This document shows positions 43,132 to 51,476 of a DNA stretch of 64,000 nt, in pieces (within the stretch, counting starts at the first letter, position 1; every line of letters starts with the position of its first letter). Source of the stretch: Spirochaetales bacterium. Lineage in GTDB: Bacteria; Spirochaetota; Spirochaetia; UBA9216. Location: assembly GCA_016342585.1 (NCBI GenBank), contig JAEINK010000008.1:1-64000 (forward strand), written 5' to 3'. Below the pieces are notes generated by a model that was given only the letters and a program-made list of their open reading frames with translations, made no database searches and had not been told where the DNA came from. A program made the position numbers and the translations under genes.

Positions 43132-44117
43132 AAAACTGGTATCTTTTAATTTTAAGTCTGATGGCCGCACTGGGTCTCTTTTTGATCCTCTCCCTTTTCT
43201 ATAATCAGAACACCTCTAAGAAATTCATAATTGATAAACCCATTCAAATCGTGATGAAATCAACGCAGGGACTCCCCATGGATTTCTGGGATGTGGTGAA
43301 CCAGGGGATTGCCGAGGCATCCAGGGAATTCGGAGTAGAATACGAAGTAACCGGCCCCAGATTTGAAAGAGAGATTAATCGTCAGATTACCATAATGAAC
43401 TCGGTGATTGAAAAAGATCCCCCACTCATCATCCTGGCGGCGACCGATTACGTACGCCTCGGGGATTCTATCCAGGAGGCGACCCGCAGAGGAATCCCGA
43501 TAATCACCCTGGATTCGGGAGTAGAATCCCCGGATCCGGTCTCTTTTATAGCCACAGATAACCTGGAAGCCGGGAATAAAGCCGGTACGGAGATGAGACG
43601 ACTTATAGATGGCCATGAACACAAGCAGATAGCCATCGTAAGCCATATCAAGGAAACTGCCACGGGGATAGAACGTGAAGCCGGTACACGGCAGGCCCTT
43701 GAAAATTATAATGTGATTGGAACCTGGTACTGTGATGTGGACCAGGATAAAGCATACAGGATCACCATGGATCTTCTTAAAAATCCGGAACTCGGTGGGA
43801 TAGTAGCCCTCAATGAAGTGGCCTCCCTGGGTGTGGGGAGGGCTATAGCGGAAACAGGGACCAAGGATAAAGTTCTGGTTGTAGGCTTTGATAATGCAAT
43901 TAAAGAACTTTCATATCTTGAGGAGGGCGTGATCAAGGCGACGGTAGTGCAACGCCCCTATAATATGGGGTATATGGTCATCAAAACTGCTGTAGACTAT
44001 CTCTCGGGAAAGAAGATCCCTGCGTTCATTGATACTGGTTCTATCCTTATAACCCGGGAAAATATGTTCGAGAGGGAATATCAGGAATTACTGTTTCCCT
44101 TCAACGATCAGCAATAA
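43128..44117 (+). CDS. Membrane-anchored sugar-binding sensor protein (PBP type 1)
   Basis: A 329-residue periplasmic binding protein of the ribose/galactose family: IVMKSTQGLPMDFWDVVNQGIAEASREFGVEYEVTGPR, IIILAATDYVRLGDSIQEATRRGIPIITLDSGVESPDPVSFIATDNLEAG and VLVVGFDNAIKELSYLEEGVIKATVVQRPYNMGYM. The N-terminus has a hydrophobic span (LLILSLMAALGLFLILSLF) without a lipobox or a clear cleavage site, so it probably stays anchored. Overlap with the kinase gene suggests it presents the sugar to the kinase sensor domain. It resembles, but is not the same as, the importer's own binding protein at 47.2 kb. Confidence 0.85.
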   Translation: MKNWYLLILSLMAALGLFLILSLFYNQNTSKKFIIDKPIQIVMKSTQGLPMDFWDVVNQGIAEASREFGVEYEVTGPRFEREINRQITIMNSVIEKDPPLIILAATDYVRLGDSIQEATRRGIPIITLDSGVESPDPVSFIATDNLEAGNKAGTEMRRLIDGHEHKQIAIVSHIKETATGIEREAGTRQALENYNVIGTWYCDVDQDKAYRITMDLLKNPELGGIVALNEVASLGVGRAIAETGTKDKVLVVGFDNAIKELSYLEEGVIKATVVQRPYNMGYMVIKTAVDYLSGKKIPAFIDTGSILITRENMFEREYQELLFPFNDQQ

Positions 44118-44332
44118 ACATGGGACCCTTTCCCGCCTGACAGGCCGCCACACACACCCGCGTTCATGCTGCCACGCAGGATTTATCTGAAAAATTCTAT
44201 TATTTTCTCCTTTTTTACCTTTTTGTAGGAATTTATTAAACATTCTCCGTAAGATCTTCGATTTCGGGATCCGGAATTCGGGGTGATAATAAACCATAAC
44301 CCAGGAAGACAGGAATTGGAGGAGTAATAACT

Positions 44333-45832
44333 TTGAAAGAGACAGTGCTCTCGATGAATAAAATTCACAAAAGGTTCACAGGGGTCCATGCCTTGAAAGG
44401 GGTGGATTTTGAGCTATGTGAAGGAGAGGTCCACGCACTGGTTGGAGAAAATGGAGCAGGAAAATCGACCTTAATGAAAACCCTCACCGGGATATTTCCA
44501 AAAGATTCAGGGGAAGTCCGGTACATGGGGAAACGATTTAATCCCAGAAACCCCAAGGAAGCTCTGGAAATGGGAATCGGGATTATCCATCAGGAACTGA
44601 ACATGATGGATCACCTCACCGTTGCCCAGAATATCTTCATTGGAAGAGAATCCACCAAAGCAAAAGGCCTTTTTATAAACGAGAAAGAACAGAACAGGAA
44701 AACGGCAGAACTTTTTTCCCACCTCAATATGGATATCGATCCGACAGAAACCTTAGGCAAATTGACTGTTGGGAAACAGCAGATGGTTGAAATTGCTAAA
44801 GCTGTTTCACACGATCTGAAAATCCTTATCCTCGATGAGCCTTCAGCGGCATTAACCCTTACAGAAATTGATGAACTCTTTAACATAATGCGCGAGTTGG
44901 CATCACAAGGTGTAGCCATGATCTACATTTCTCACCGAATGGATGAGATAAACCAGATTACCGACAGGGTTACGGTCATGCGTGATGGAGAATATGTAGG
45001 AACAGCAAAAACAAAAGAAATCTCCAAAGATGAAATAATTAATATGATGGTTGGCCGTGTAATTTACGAACAGCCTAAAACCAAAAGTAATGTCCCTGAA
45101 GATGCGGAGACCGTCCTTAAGATTAATAAACTTAACGCAGGTAAGCTGGTCAGAGATGTCAGTTTCTCCCTTAAGAAAGGGGAAATCATAGGTTTTGCGG
45201 GACTCATGGGTGCAGGGCGGACAGAAACAGCGAGAGCCATTTTCGGAGCCGACAAGATTGAAAGCGGCACCATCGAGATAAACGGAAAACCTGTCCGGGT
45301 CAAATCCCCCATGGAAGCGGTAGCCCATGGAATAGGCTATCTATCCGAGGATAGAAAGAGGTACGGCCTGGCTGTCGGGCTATCCGTTACAGATAATTCA
45401 ATAATAGCCTCCTATGATGATTATGAGCGAGGTCTTTTCATTCATGCTAAAAAGGTTGAAGAGATTACCCAGAGTTTTGTCGATAAGCTCCAGGTAAAAA
45501 CCCCTTCTCTGGATCAACTTCTGAAGAACCTTTCGGGAGGAAATCAGCAGAAGGTTGTTATAGCGAAATGGCTTATCAAGAACAGTCAGATTCTTATATT
45601 TGATGAACCAACAAGAGGCATTGATGTGGGCGCTAAGAGCGAAATCTATGCGTTAATGAATGAACTGGCCAAAGAAGGCAAATCAATCATCATGATATCC
45701 TCGGAACTCCCTGAAGTACTGAGGATGAGCGACAGAGTCGTCGTCATGTGTGAAGGAAGAATAACAGGCGAACTTGATATAAAAGACGCTACCCAGGAAA
45801 GCATAATGGACTATGCGACCATGAGAGATTAG
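44333..45832 (+). CDS. Sugar ABC transporter ATPase (RbsA/MglA type)
   Basis: A 499-residue double ATPase. The first half has VGENGAGKSTLMKTL, LTVGKQQMVEIAKAV and LILDEPSAALT with H-loop YISHRMDE. The second half has a degenerate Walker A (GLMGAGRTETARAIFG), the signature LSGGNQQKVVIAKWL and IFDEPTRGIDVGAK. This arrangement is typical of monosaccharide importers. The start is TTG 44333, supported by GGAGGAG 6-8 nt upstream. A 215-nt gap to the previous gene may hold its own promoter, though I see no clear boxes. Confidence 0.92.
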   Translation: MKETVLSMNKIHKRFTGVHALKGVDFELCEGEVHALVGENGAGKSTLMKTLTGIFPKDSGEVRYMGKRFNPRNPKEALEMGIGIIHQELNMMDHLTVAQNIFIGRESTKAKGLFINEKEQNRKTAELFSHLNMDIDPTETLGKLTVGKQQMVEIAKAVSHDLKILILDEPSAALTLTEIDELFNIMRELASQGVAMIYISHRMDEINQITDRVTVMRDGEYVGTAKTKEISKDEIINMMVGRVIYEQPKTKSNVPEDAETVLKINKLNAGKLVRDVSFSLKKGEIIGFAGLMGAGRTETARAIFGADKIESGTIEINGKPVRVKSPMEAVAHGIGYLSEDRKRYGLAVGLSVTDNSIIASYDDYERGLFIHAKKVEEITQSFVDKLQVKTPSLDQLLKNLSGGNQQKVVIAKWLIKNSQILIFDEPTRGIDVGAKSEIYALMNELAKEGKSIIMISSELPEVLRMSDRVVVMCEGRITGELDIKDATQESIMDYATMRD

Positions 45833-45844
45833 GAGCAGATAGAA

Positions 45845-47074
45845 ATGGATTCAATAAAGAGTGAACAGAGTTTCATGGATAAGATAAAGGGGATCGGCTT
45901 GCAGAAATTTCTCGCCCCGGCAGCCCTTGTTATCATATATGTATTTTTTGGTATTTTCGGCAGGAACTTTTTTTCCTATACAACCCTGGTTAACATCCTG
46001 GATTCCTCCTACTACATAGGATTCCTGGCTATAGGTGTTACCTTTGTTATTATAACCGGAGGAATCGACCTTTCCTGTGGAACAGTTATGATGGCTGCGG
46101 CCATAATCGGTGGAACAGCCTATAAAACCTGGGGCTGGGGTATGCTTGCCTCCCTGATCCTTATCATGGCTGTGGCAATAGCCTTTGGATTTTTCAACGG
46201 GCTCATGGTTTCAAGACTCAATCTTCCCCCCTTTATAGCAACACTCGGAACAATGATGATCTCCATGGGTGTAGGTTCAATCGTATCAAACGTTCGATCG
46301 GCCACATTCCCCACAAGATCGAATCCCGACGGCTGGTTCAAAAATTACTTCAAATATATTACTGAAGACAATTTCTCGATTCCCACTGGGGCAATAATCC
46401 TCTTCGGGGTCGCCATTATCGCCTTCATTATCCTTACCAAAACCAAAATGGGAAGATATATCTTTGCTGTAGGCTCAAATAAAGAGGCCGCAAGACTTTC
46501 CGGTGTCGATGTAAAGAAATGGGAAATGATGGCTTATGTCGTAAGCGGAATATGTTCAGGTATTGGAGGAATCGCCTTTGCTGCTGTTTATACAACAGTT
46601 ATGCCCGCCGAAGGTCAGGGTTTTGAACTCTACGCTATTGCCGGTGCGGTTATTGGCGGAACATCCCTTTCGGGAGGTATAGGTTCAGTCTTCGGCACAA
46701 TGATTGGTGTTTACATCATGAGTGTATTAAGGGCAGGGCTACCTTCCATGGATCTTCAGGCCCATTACCAGACCTTCTTTACAGGTGTTGTTGTAATCGG
46801 TGCGGTTCTTCTGGATATCTACCGAAACAAGCGAGCCTCGGAGGTAAAAGTACTTACCCCCGCAGACGCCTACAAGACAGAAATGCTGGATAAAATCAGC
46901 CTGATGAAATCGGAATCCGCAGACCGCTCAGAGATCAAGAAGATGAGAAATGAAATGACGACGACCTACGCAGCAATGAAAAAGGAAGAGAGAGCTGAGA
47001 AGATAAAAATTAAGGCTGAAGAAAAAGCAGCAGAAAAAGCCTTTCATGAGGAAATGAAAAAGAAATCAATATAA
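45845..47074 (+). CDS. Sugar ABC transporter permease (RbsC type) with charged C-terminal tail
   Basis: The first 335 residues are a normal ribose-type permease: VTFVIITGGIDLSCGTVMMAAAIIGG, NGLMVSRLNLPPFIATLGTMM, GSNKEAARLSGVDVKKWEMMAYVVSGICSGIGGIAFA and AIAGAVIGGTSLSGGIGSVFGTMIG, then DIYRNKR. Beyond that lies a tail of about 65 residues, very rich in Lys, Glu and Ala (MRNEMTTTYAAMKKEERAEK and onward), probably a helical coiled coil in the cytoplasm. Ordinary RbsC proteins (about 320-340 residues) lack it. It lies 12 nt after the ATPase gene. Confidence 0.88.
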   Translation: MDSIKSEQSFMDKIKGIGLQKFLAPAALVIIYVFFGIFGRNFFSYTTLVNILDSSYYIGFLAIGVTFVIITGGIDLSCGTVMMAAAIIGGTAYKTWGWGMLASLILIMAVAIAFGFFNGLMVSRLNLPPFIATLGTMMISMGVGSIVSNVRSATFPTRSNPDGWFKNYFKYITEDNFSIPTGAIILFGVAIIAFIILTKTKMGRYIFAVGSNKEAARLSGVDVKKWEMMAYVVSGICSGIGGIAFAAVYTTVMPAEGQGFELYAIAGAVIGGTSLSGGIGSVFGTMIGVYIMSVLRAGLPSMDLQAHYQTFFTGVVVIGAVLLDIYRNKRASEVKVLTPADAYKTEMLDKISLMKSESADRSEIKKMRNEMTTTYAAMKKEERAEKIKIKAEEKAAEKAFHEEMKKKSI

Positions 47075-47126
47075 GTTAAAACCCCGGATTCGTCTTTCAG
47101 ATCGTCTCCGGATAAATAAGGTTATC

Positions 47127-47144
47127 AACCTGAGTATTCAGGTT
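47127..47144 (+). promoter_or_regulatory. Hairpin before the binding-protein gene
   Basis: AACCTGA and TCAGGTT, perfect 7-bp arms with a 4-nt loop, 7 nt before the AGGAGG of the next gene. CCGGA and TCCGG further upstream could form a second stem. It may raise stability of the binding-protein part of the mRNA. Confidence 0.45.
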
Positions 47145-47165
47145 AAAATATTAGGAGGATGTATA

Positions 47166-48263
47166 ATGAAAATGAGTAAGAAAATTGTGATCATCCTGTC
47201 TGCACTTTTAGTGCTCTGTACCCTTCCGGTTTTCGCCGGTGGACAGAAAGACGCAGGAACTCCCTACATCGCAGTTGTTTCCAAAGGTGAACAGCACGAC
47301 TTCTGGCAGCAGGTTAAACTTGGTTCCATGGCTGCGGCTGAGAAATATGGGGTAGATGTAACATTTGAAGGACCTCCCTCAGAAAGTGATGTACAGGTTC
47401 AGGTTGAAATGCTGAACAATGCCATGGCAAAGAATCCCGTAGCTATAGCTCTTGCAGCTCTGGATACAACGTCAGTAATAGACCAGCTGCAGCAGTGTAA
47501 AGACAACGGTATACCCGTAATCGGATTTGACTCCGGTGTTCCCAACGCTCCTGCCGGTTCTATTTATGCCAATGCTTCTACAGACAACTTTAACGCAGCC
47601 GGTATGGCAGCCGATTCCATGTTCGCCGTTATCAAAGGTGACATTGAAGCAGCTACAGCCGCAGCTCCTGTAAAAATTGTTGTTATGAACCAGGATGCTT
47701 CCGGTGAATCACTCCTTTCCAGAGGAAAAGGTTTCAGAGACACCATGGTTGAACTGATCATTTCCAAAACTGGTCTTTCCGCAGGCGATATCAAGGTTAT
47801 GGGAAATCCTGCCTACATCTCCGCAGATAACCCCACTATGGGAAATAAGGTTTTCATCGAAATGGTAGTACCTGCATCAGCAGCAGCCACCGATGCCACA
47901 GCATCTGCGACAGCAGTTCTTAATAAAGTTTCTGACGATAATGTCCTCGGTATCTTCTGTTCCAATGAAGCAACCGTTAAGGGTCTTCTCGCAGCAACAA
48001 ATGATGGTGTTGATTTAGCCAGTAAATATGACGGTCTTGTCGTTCTCGGTTTTGATGCCGGTGAAGGTCAGAAGAATGCCGTTCGTAACGAGTACTTCCT
48101 TGGTTCAATTACCCAGGACCCCTACTCAATCGGTTACAAAGCTGTTGAGCTTGCTTACACAGCCTATATGGGCAAACCCGTTTCCGATGTAGACACAGGT
48201 GCTAAGTTCTACAACAAAGACAATATGGATGATGCAGATATCAAAGGTCTTCTTTACGATTGA
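47166..48263 (+). CDS. Sugar ABC transporter substrate-binding protein (PBP type 1)
   Basis: A 365-residue secreted protein. The signal peptide (KKIVIILSALLVLCTLPVFA) is cleaved before GGQKDAG. The mature part has IAVVSKGEQHDFWQQVKLGSMAAAEKYGVDVTFEGPPSESD, AIALAALDTTSVIDQLQQCKDNGIPVIGFDSGVP, CSNEATVKGLLAATNDG and VVLGFDAGEGQKNAVRNEYFLGSITQDPYSIGYKAVELA, the monosaccharide-binding family. It delivers a sugar to the RbsA/RbsC-type proteins encoded upstream. It is last in the operon and followed by a terminator, common for highly expressed binding proteins. Confidence 0.92.
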   Translation: MKMSKKIVIILSALLVLCTLPVFAGGQKDAGTPYIAVVSKGEQHDFWQQVKLGSMAAAEKYGVDVTFEGPPSESDVQVQVEMLNNAMAKNPVAIALAALDTTSVIDQLQQCKDNGIPVIGFDSGVPNAPAGSIYANASTDNFNAAGMAADSMFAVIKGDIEAATAAAPVKIVVMNQDASGESLLSRGKGFRDTMVELIISKTGLSAGDIKVMGNPAYISADNPTMGNKVFIEMVVPASAAATDATASATAVLNKVSDDNVLGIFCSNEATVKGLLAATNDGVDLASKYDGLVVLGFDAGEGQKNAVRNEYFLGSITQDPYSIGYKAVELAYTAYMGKPVSDVDTGAKFYNKDNMDDADIKGLLYD

Positions 48264-48291
48264 TTTTTGATTTTTATTAAAATCCAGAAAA

Positions 48292-48318
48292 GGCTGCCCG
48301 AAAGGGTGGTCTTTTTTT
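48292..48318 (+). terminator. Terminator of the ribose-type ABC operon
   Basis: GGCTGCCC and GGGTGGTC form an 8-bp stem with three G-U pairs and a GAAA tetraloop, followed by seven Ts. Confidence 0.75.
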
Positions 48319-48389
48319 ATTATGATAGGCTATGATATTTATATGCAGGATCACAGTCTGCAAAGTATCGAAGAGTAGATAACGGGTCC

Positions 48390-48641
48390 TTATATCACAA
48401 GAGATTTTGCAGAAACATCATCAAGCGCATTCAATTTAGAAAGAAAATCTTCAATATTTTCCTTCGTATCAACCAGCTGGAGAATGATCAGACCGCTAGC
48501 CGAACAGACATCCGTAGGTACATCATGAAGTCCCAATCTCACCTTTATACTGCAGCCAAAGGCTGTAAGGATCTCCTGCACACCCGTTGCATCTTTAACT
48601 CTGTTCCCAATCTTAATTGCTGCTAAAGTAAAATTTTCCAT
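48390..48641 (-). CDS. ACT-like small protein (TM1266 family)
   Basis: The 83-residue protein reads MENFTLAAIKIGNRVKDATGVQEILTAFGC, SIKVRLGLHDVPTDVCSASGLIILQLVD and DFLSKLNALDDVSAKSLVI. This fits the short ACT-like family annotated near iron-only hydrogenase genes (TM1266 type): ferredoxin-like fold, a central glycine turn and a C-terminal VSAK. No hydrogenase gene is in the window. It has its own promoter (TTGTAA-16-TATACT) and AAGGAG site. It lies between two convergent sugar operons and probably is independent of both. Confidence 0.65.
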   Translation of the reverse strand: MENFTLAAIKIGNRVKDATGVQEILTAFGCSIKVRLGLHDVPTDVCSASGLIILQLVDTKENIEDFLSKLNALDDVSAKSLVI

Positions 48642-48660
48642 ATTATAACTCCTTAATCGA

Positions 48661-48688
48661 AGTATAATCTCTGAAATTGGGTTTACAA
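48661..48688 (-). promoter_or_regulatory. Promoter of the ACT-like gene
   Basis: Minus strand: TTGTAA (48688-48683), 16-nt spacer, TATACT (48666-48661), 19 nt before ATG 48641. Confidence 0.55.
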
Positions 48689-48706
48689 CAGAATAGTAAA
48701 AATTTT

Positions 48707-48735
48707 AAAAAAACCGGGATTGTTTCCAATCCCGG
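48707..48735 (-). terminator. Rho-independent terminator of the eight-gene sugar operon
   Basis: On the minus strand CCGGGATTG and CAATCCCGG form a perfect 9-bp stem with a 4-nt loop, followed by seven Ts (48713-48707). It lies 25 nt after the dehydrogenase stop. Confidence 0.92.
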
Positions 48736-48760
48736 GTAATATGAAATCTATGAATAAAGC

Positions 48761-50023
48761 TTAAATATTTTCCGCATTTTCAAGAAGGTATTTTTCTGCC
48801 TCTATATTCCATAATCCATTATGTTTTTTGACAAGTTGATCCAGATCAGCAAAGAAAGGGTTGTTCTTTCCGAGAGCTTCAAATTCCACAAGAGCTGTTA
48901 AAGGCATCTTCTTGTGATTATAAATAAGCTTCTTCCCACCGGGGATTTTCGGTAGATTCAAAGTTGTTTCAACAACTGAATCTAGACCACCCACATGGGT
49001 AATCATGGCCGACGGATTAAGTTTTCCTTCGCCCATCATTTCGAGAGACTCTTTCATATCATCCGTATTCCCACCGCTTGTTCCAACGATGTGATGAAAA
49101 GCATAATGCACATTATAAAAGTTCAACTCAGCCTTAAACTCTGTGTCTGAAGGTCCTGCAAAAAAGTTCAAACATCCATCTTTTGTGAGGATCGAATCTC
49201 CCTGTTCTATCAGGGGTTTAACCGGAGCCATAACCATAACATCGTCAAAACCTTCACCACCGGACTGGGCCATCAACTCCGCAACGGGATCATCAAAATC
49301 CTTTGTATTCAAATACACAAGTTTTATACCATTGGCAGCAGCCTCTTCAACCGTATAGATCGAGGCTGCCCGTTTTAACCGATCATCATCGATATCGGTA
49401 ACAACGAGCAAACCGGGTTTCAGGGGGGCATGGATGGCATAGTCGATGGCTCCCAGACCCATGGGACCAACTCCTGCGATAATGGCCAGTTTCCCACCTT
49501 CTCTAATCCCCATATCGTGGATATAGGTTCCCTGAGGAATATGGTACATGGCATGATATGTGCCCACAATACAAGAGACAGGTTCACTTAAAGATCCCAT
49601 GAAGTATGCCTCACCGTCATAGGGCAGTAAACAGTTCATCTCCATGACTTCATTTGGAATGATTATGTTGGTAGCATCCCCTCCAATATACTGGAAGGAG
49701 TAACCCGGAGCATCCAATGAACCCTTATAGTTTAAGGCGGGCTGGATGGAAAACCTCTGCCCGGGTTTGAACTGATCAGCCCATTTCGATCCGACCTCTA
49801 AGATTTCCCCACAAAATTCATGACCGATAATCGTAGGATTTTCCGCCACATCATCCGGGATCCTCTTATGATCAGCCCCCTGTGATGCCGCCTTATAGGA
49901 AGACATACAGATACTGTCAGAAATTACTGTCGCCAGTATTTCATCATCCTTCATCTGGGGAAGCTCAAACTCCTCCAGTCTTAAATCATTTTTTCCATAT
50001 AATCTTACCGCTTTGGTTTTCAT
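48761..50023 (-). CDS. Zinc-type medium-chain sugar(-phosphate) dehydrogenase (SorE-like)
   Basis: A 420-residue medium-chain dehydrogenase related to L-sorbose-1-phosphate reductase. Seen: GHEFCGEILEVGSKW (His-Glu of the catalytic metal site), SLSEPVSCIVGTYHAMY, the Rossmann motif LAIIAGVGPMGLGAIDYAI, VTDIDDDRLKRA, and NFFAGPSDT. The usual four-Cys structural zinc lobe is absent. It should oxidise or reduce a hydroxyl of a sugar or its phosphate with NAD(P). ATG 50023 has AAGGAG 8 nt upstream and lies 10 nt after the kinase stop. Last gene of the operon before a strong terminator. Confidence 0.82.
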   Translation of the reverse strand: MKTKAVRLYGKNDLRLEEFELPQMKDDEILATVISDSICMSSYKAASQGADHKRIPDDVAENPTIIGHEFCGEILEVGSKWADQFKPGQRFSIQPALNYKGSLDAPGYSFQYIGGDATNIIIPNEVMEMNCLLPYDGEAYFMGSLSEPVSCIVGTYHAMYHIPQGTYIHDMGIREGGKLAIIAGVGPMGLGAIDYAIHAPLKPGLLVVTDIDDDRLKRAASIYTVEEAAANGIKLVYLNTKDFDDPVAELMAQSGGEGFDDVMVMAPVKPLIEQGDSILTKDGCLNFFAGPSDTEFKAELNFYNVHYAFHHIVGTSGGNTDDMKESLEMMGEGKLNPSAMITHVGGLDSVVETTLNLPKIPGGKKLIYNHKKMPLTALVEFEALGKNNPFFADLDQLVKKHNGLWNIEAEKYLLENAENI

Positions 50024-50033
50024 AATTTTCTCC

Positions 50034-51467
50034 TTATTTTTTGTACGCAACCACATCAAAATTTTCCGCGATCATCTTTCGGCCTTCGGAAAGACCAACG
50101 ATATCACCCATTGCTTTTGCCTGAACAAGTATGTTACCCAGAGCCGTAGCCTCTACAGGCCCTGCAAATACAGGAATCCCCAGAGCTTCAACGGTGAGCC
50201 TGTTCAGATAATCGTTCTGGCATCCTCCACCTATTATGTAGAGCTCTTCAATTTTATTTCCGGTGATTTTTTCTACCTTCCGGACGGTCCTCTTATAGGC
50301 CTCGGCGAGACTTCTAAAAACACAGGAGGCTATTTCTCCCACTGTCTCCGGTACAGGAATACTGTTTTCACGACAGTACTTCTGAATCCGTCCATTCATT
50401 GAACCATGGGTCAAACTGGAGTCGTAAAAGAGCGCATCATCCACGTCAATTCGAAACCCTTTATCCTCGGCTGCTTCAGCCGCCTTTACAATTTCGGCCC
50501 ATTCGATCACCTGACCCTCGGAATCCCAGGCCCTCTTACACTCCTGAATGATCCAGAGCCCCATAATATTCTTTAAAAATCTGATTCCTCCGCTCACAGA
50601 GCCTTCGTTGGTAAACTCCTCGGAAAGACTTGCCTCATTTATAATCGGTGTATCCGATTCAATCCCCAGGAGGGACCATGTCCCGGAACTGAGATAGGCA
50701 TAGTTCTTTTTTCCTTCCGAACCTTCTATCACGGGAACAGCCGCTACAGCCGAAGCCGTATCATGACAACCCGGTTCAATCACAACAACCGATTCGGGGG
50801 CACCCAACTCTTCCTTTACAGCGGCCGTCAAAGGACCAAGTATCGTCCCGGGCATGACAAGTTCAGGAAAAACATCAGGCTTTATTCCCAGTTCATCAAT
50901 AAGTTTTGATGATATGTTTCCTGTTTCGGGATTTAAAAGCTGAGTCGTAGATAAGTGGGAGTATTCATTTTTCATAATCCCGGTCAGCCAGTAATTGAGG
51001 AGGTCAGGAACAGAAAGATAGTGTTTTACATGATTAAAGATATCAGGCCTGGCCTTCCTGGCCGCATGAAGCTGAAAAAGAGTATTGAACGGCATGAATT
51101 GGATTCCAGTCTCTTTATACACCTCTTCCCGGGGAATGATCTTAAAAAAATCTTCTATGGCCCCTTCTGTCCTGTCATCCCTGTAGTGATAGGGATTTCC
51201 AAGTATATCACCATTTTCATCAAGGAGAGCGTAATCGACACCCCAGGTATCAATCCCTATCCCGGCTATCTGATCACCATATTTTTTGAAAGCTTTTTTG
51301 AGGCCTTCTTTAATGGAAGCATAGATAAAAAGGATATCCCAGTAGATAGAGTCTTTTACCCGGACATTTCGGGTTTCGAAACGGCTGATGACATCGATTG
51401 TTTCAAGGTCTCCCACAATTACACGGCCATTGGAAGCACCGAGGTCCACTGCGATATATTTTTTCAT
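50034..51467 (-). CDS. FGGY carbohydrate kinase, rhamnulokinase-like
   Basis: A 477-residue FGGY kinase. The start KKYIAVDLGASNGRVIVGDL and DTWGVDYALLDENGDILGNPYHYRD are the rhamnulokinase pattern, followed by ETGIQFMPFNTLFQLHAA, EPGCHDTASAVAAVP and the ATP site ELYIIGGGCQNDYLNRLTVEALGIPVFAGPVEATALGNILVQA. It should phosphorylate a ketose, usually at C1, with ATP. L-rhamnulose is the family default, but no rhamnose isomerase or rhamnulose-phosphate aldolase is present here, so another ketose is possible. It lies 9 nt after the SDR gene. Confidence 0.88.
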   Translation of the reverse strand: MKKYIAVDLGASNGRVIVGDLETIDVISRFETRNVRVKDSIYWDILFIYASIKEGLKKAFKKYGDQIAGIGIDTWGVDYALLDENGDILGNPYHYRDDRTEGAIEDFFKIIPREEVYKETGIQFMPFNTLFQLHAARKARPDIFNHVKHYLSVPDLLNYWLTGIMKNEYSHLSTTQLLNPETGNISSKLIDELGIKPDVFPELVMPGTILGPLTAAVKEELGAPESVVVIEPGCHDTASAVAAVPVIEGSEGKKNYAYLSSGTWSLLGIESDTPIINEASLSEEFTNEGSVSGGIRFLKNIMGLWIIQECKRAWDSEGQVIEWAEIVKAAEAAEDKGFRIDVDDALFYDSSLTHGSMNGRIQKYCRENSIPVPETVGEIASCVFRSLAEAYKRTVRKVEKITGNKIEELYIIGGGCQNDYLNRLTVEALGIPVFAGPVEATALGNILVQAKAMGDIVGLSEGRKMIAENFDVVAYKK

Positions 51468-51476
51468 TTACATCTC

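Noticed and set aside
44118-44332. Possible small RNA or promoter in the 215-nt gap before the RbsA-type gene
   Set aside because: No convincing -35/-10 pair, hairpin with T-run or open frame stands out. I can only say it probably contains the start region of the importer.
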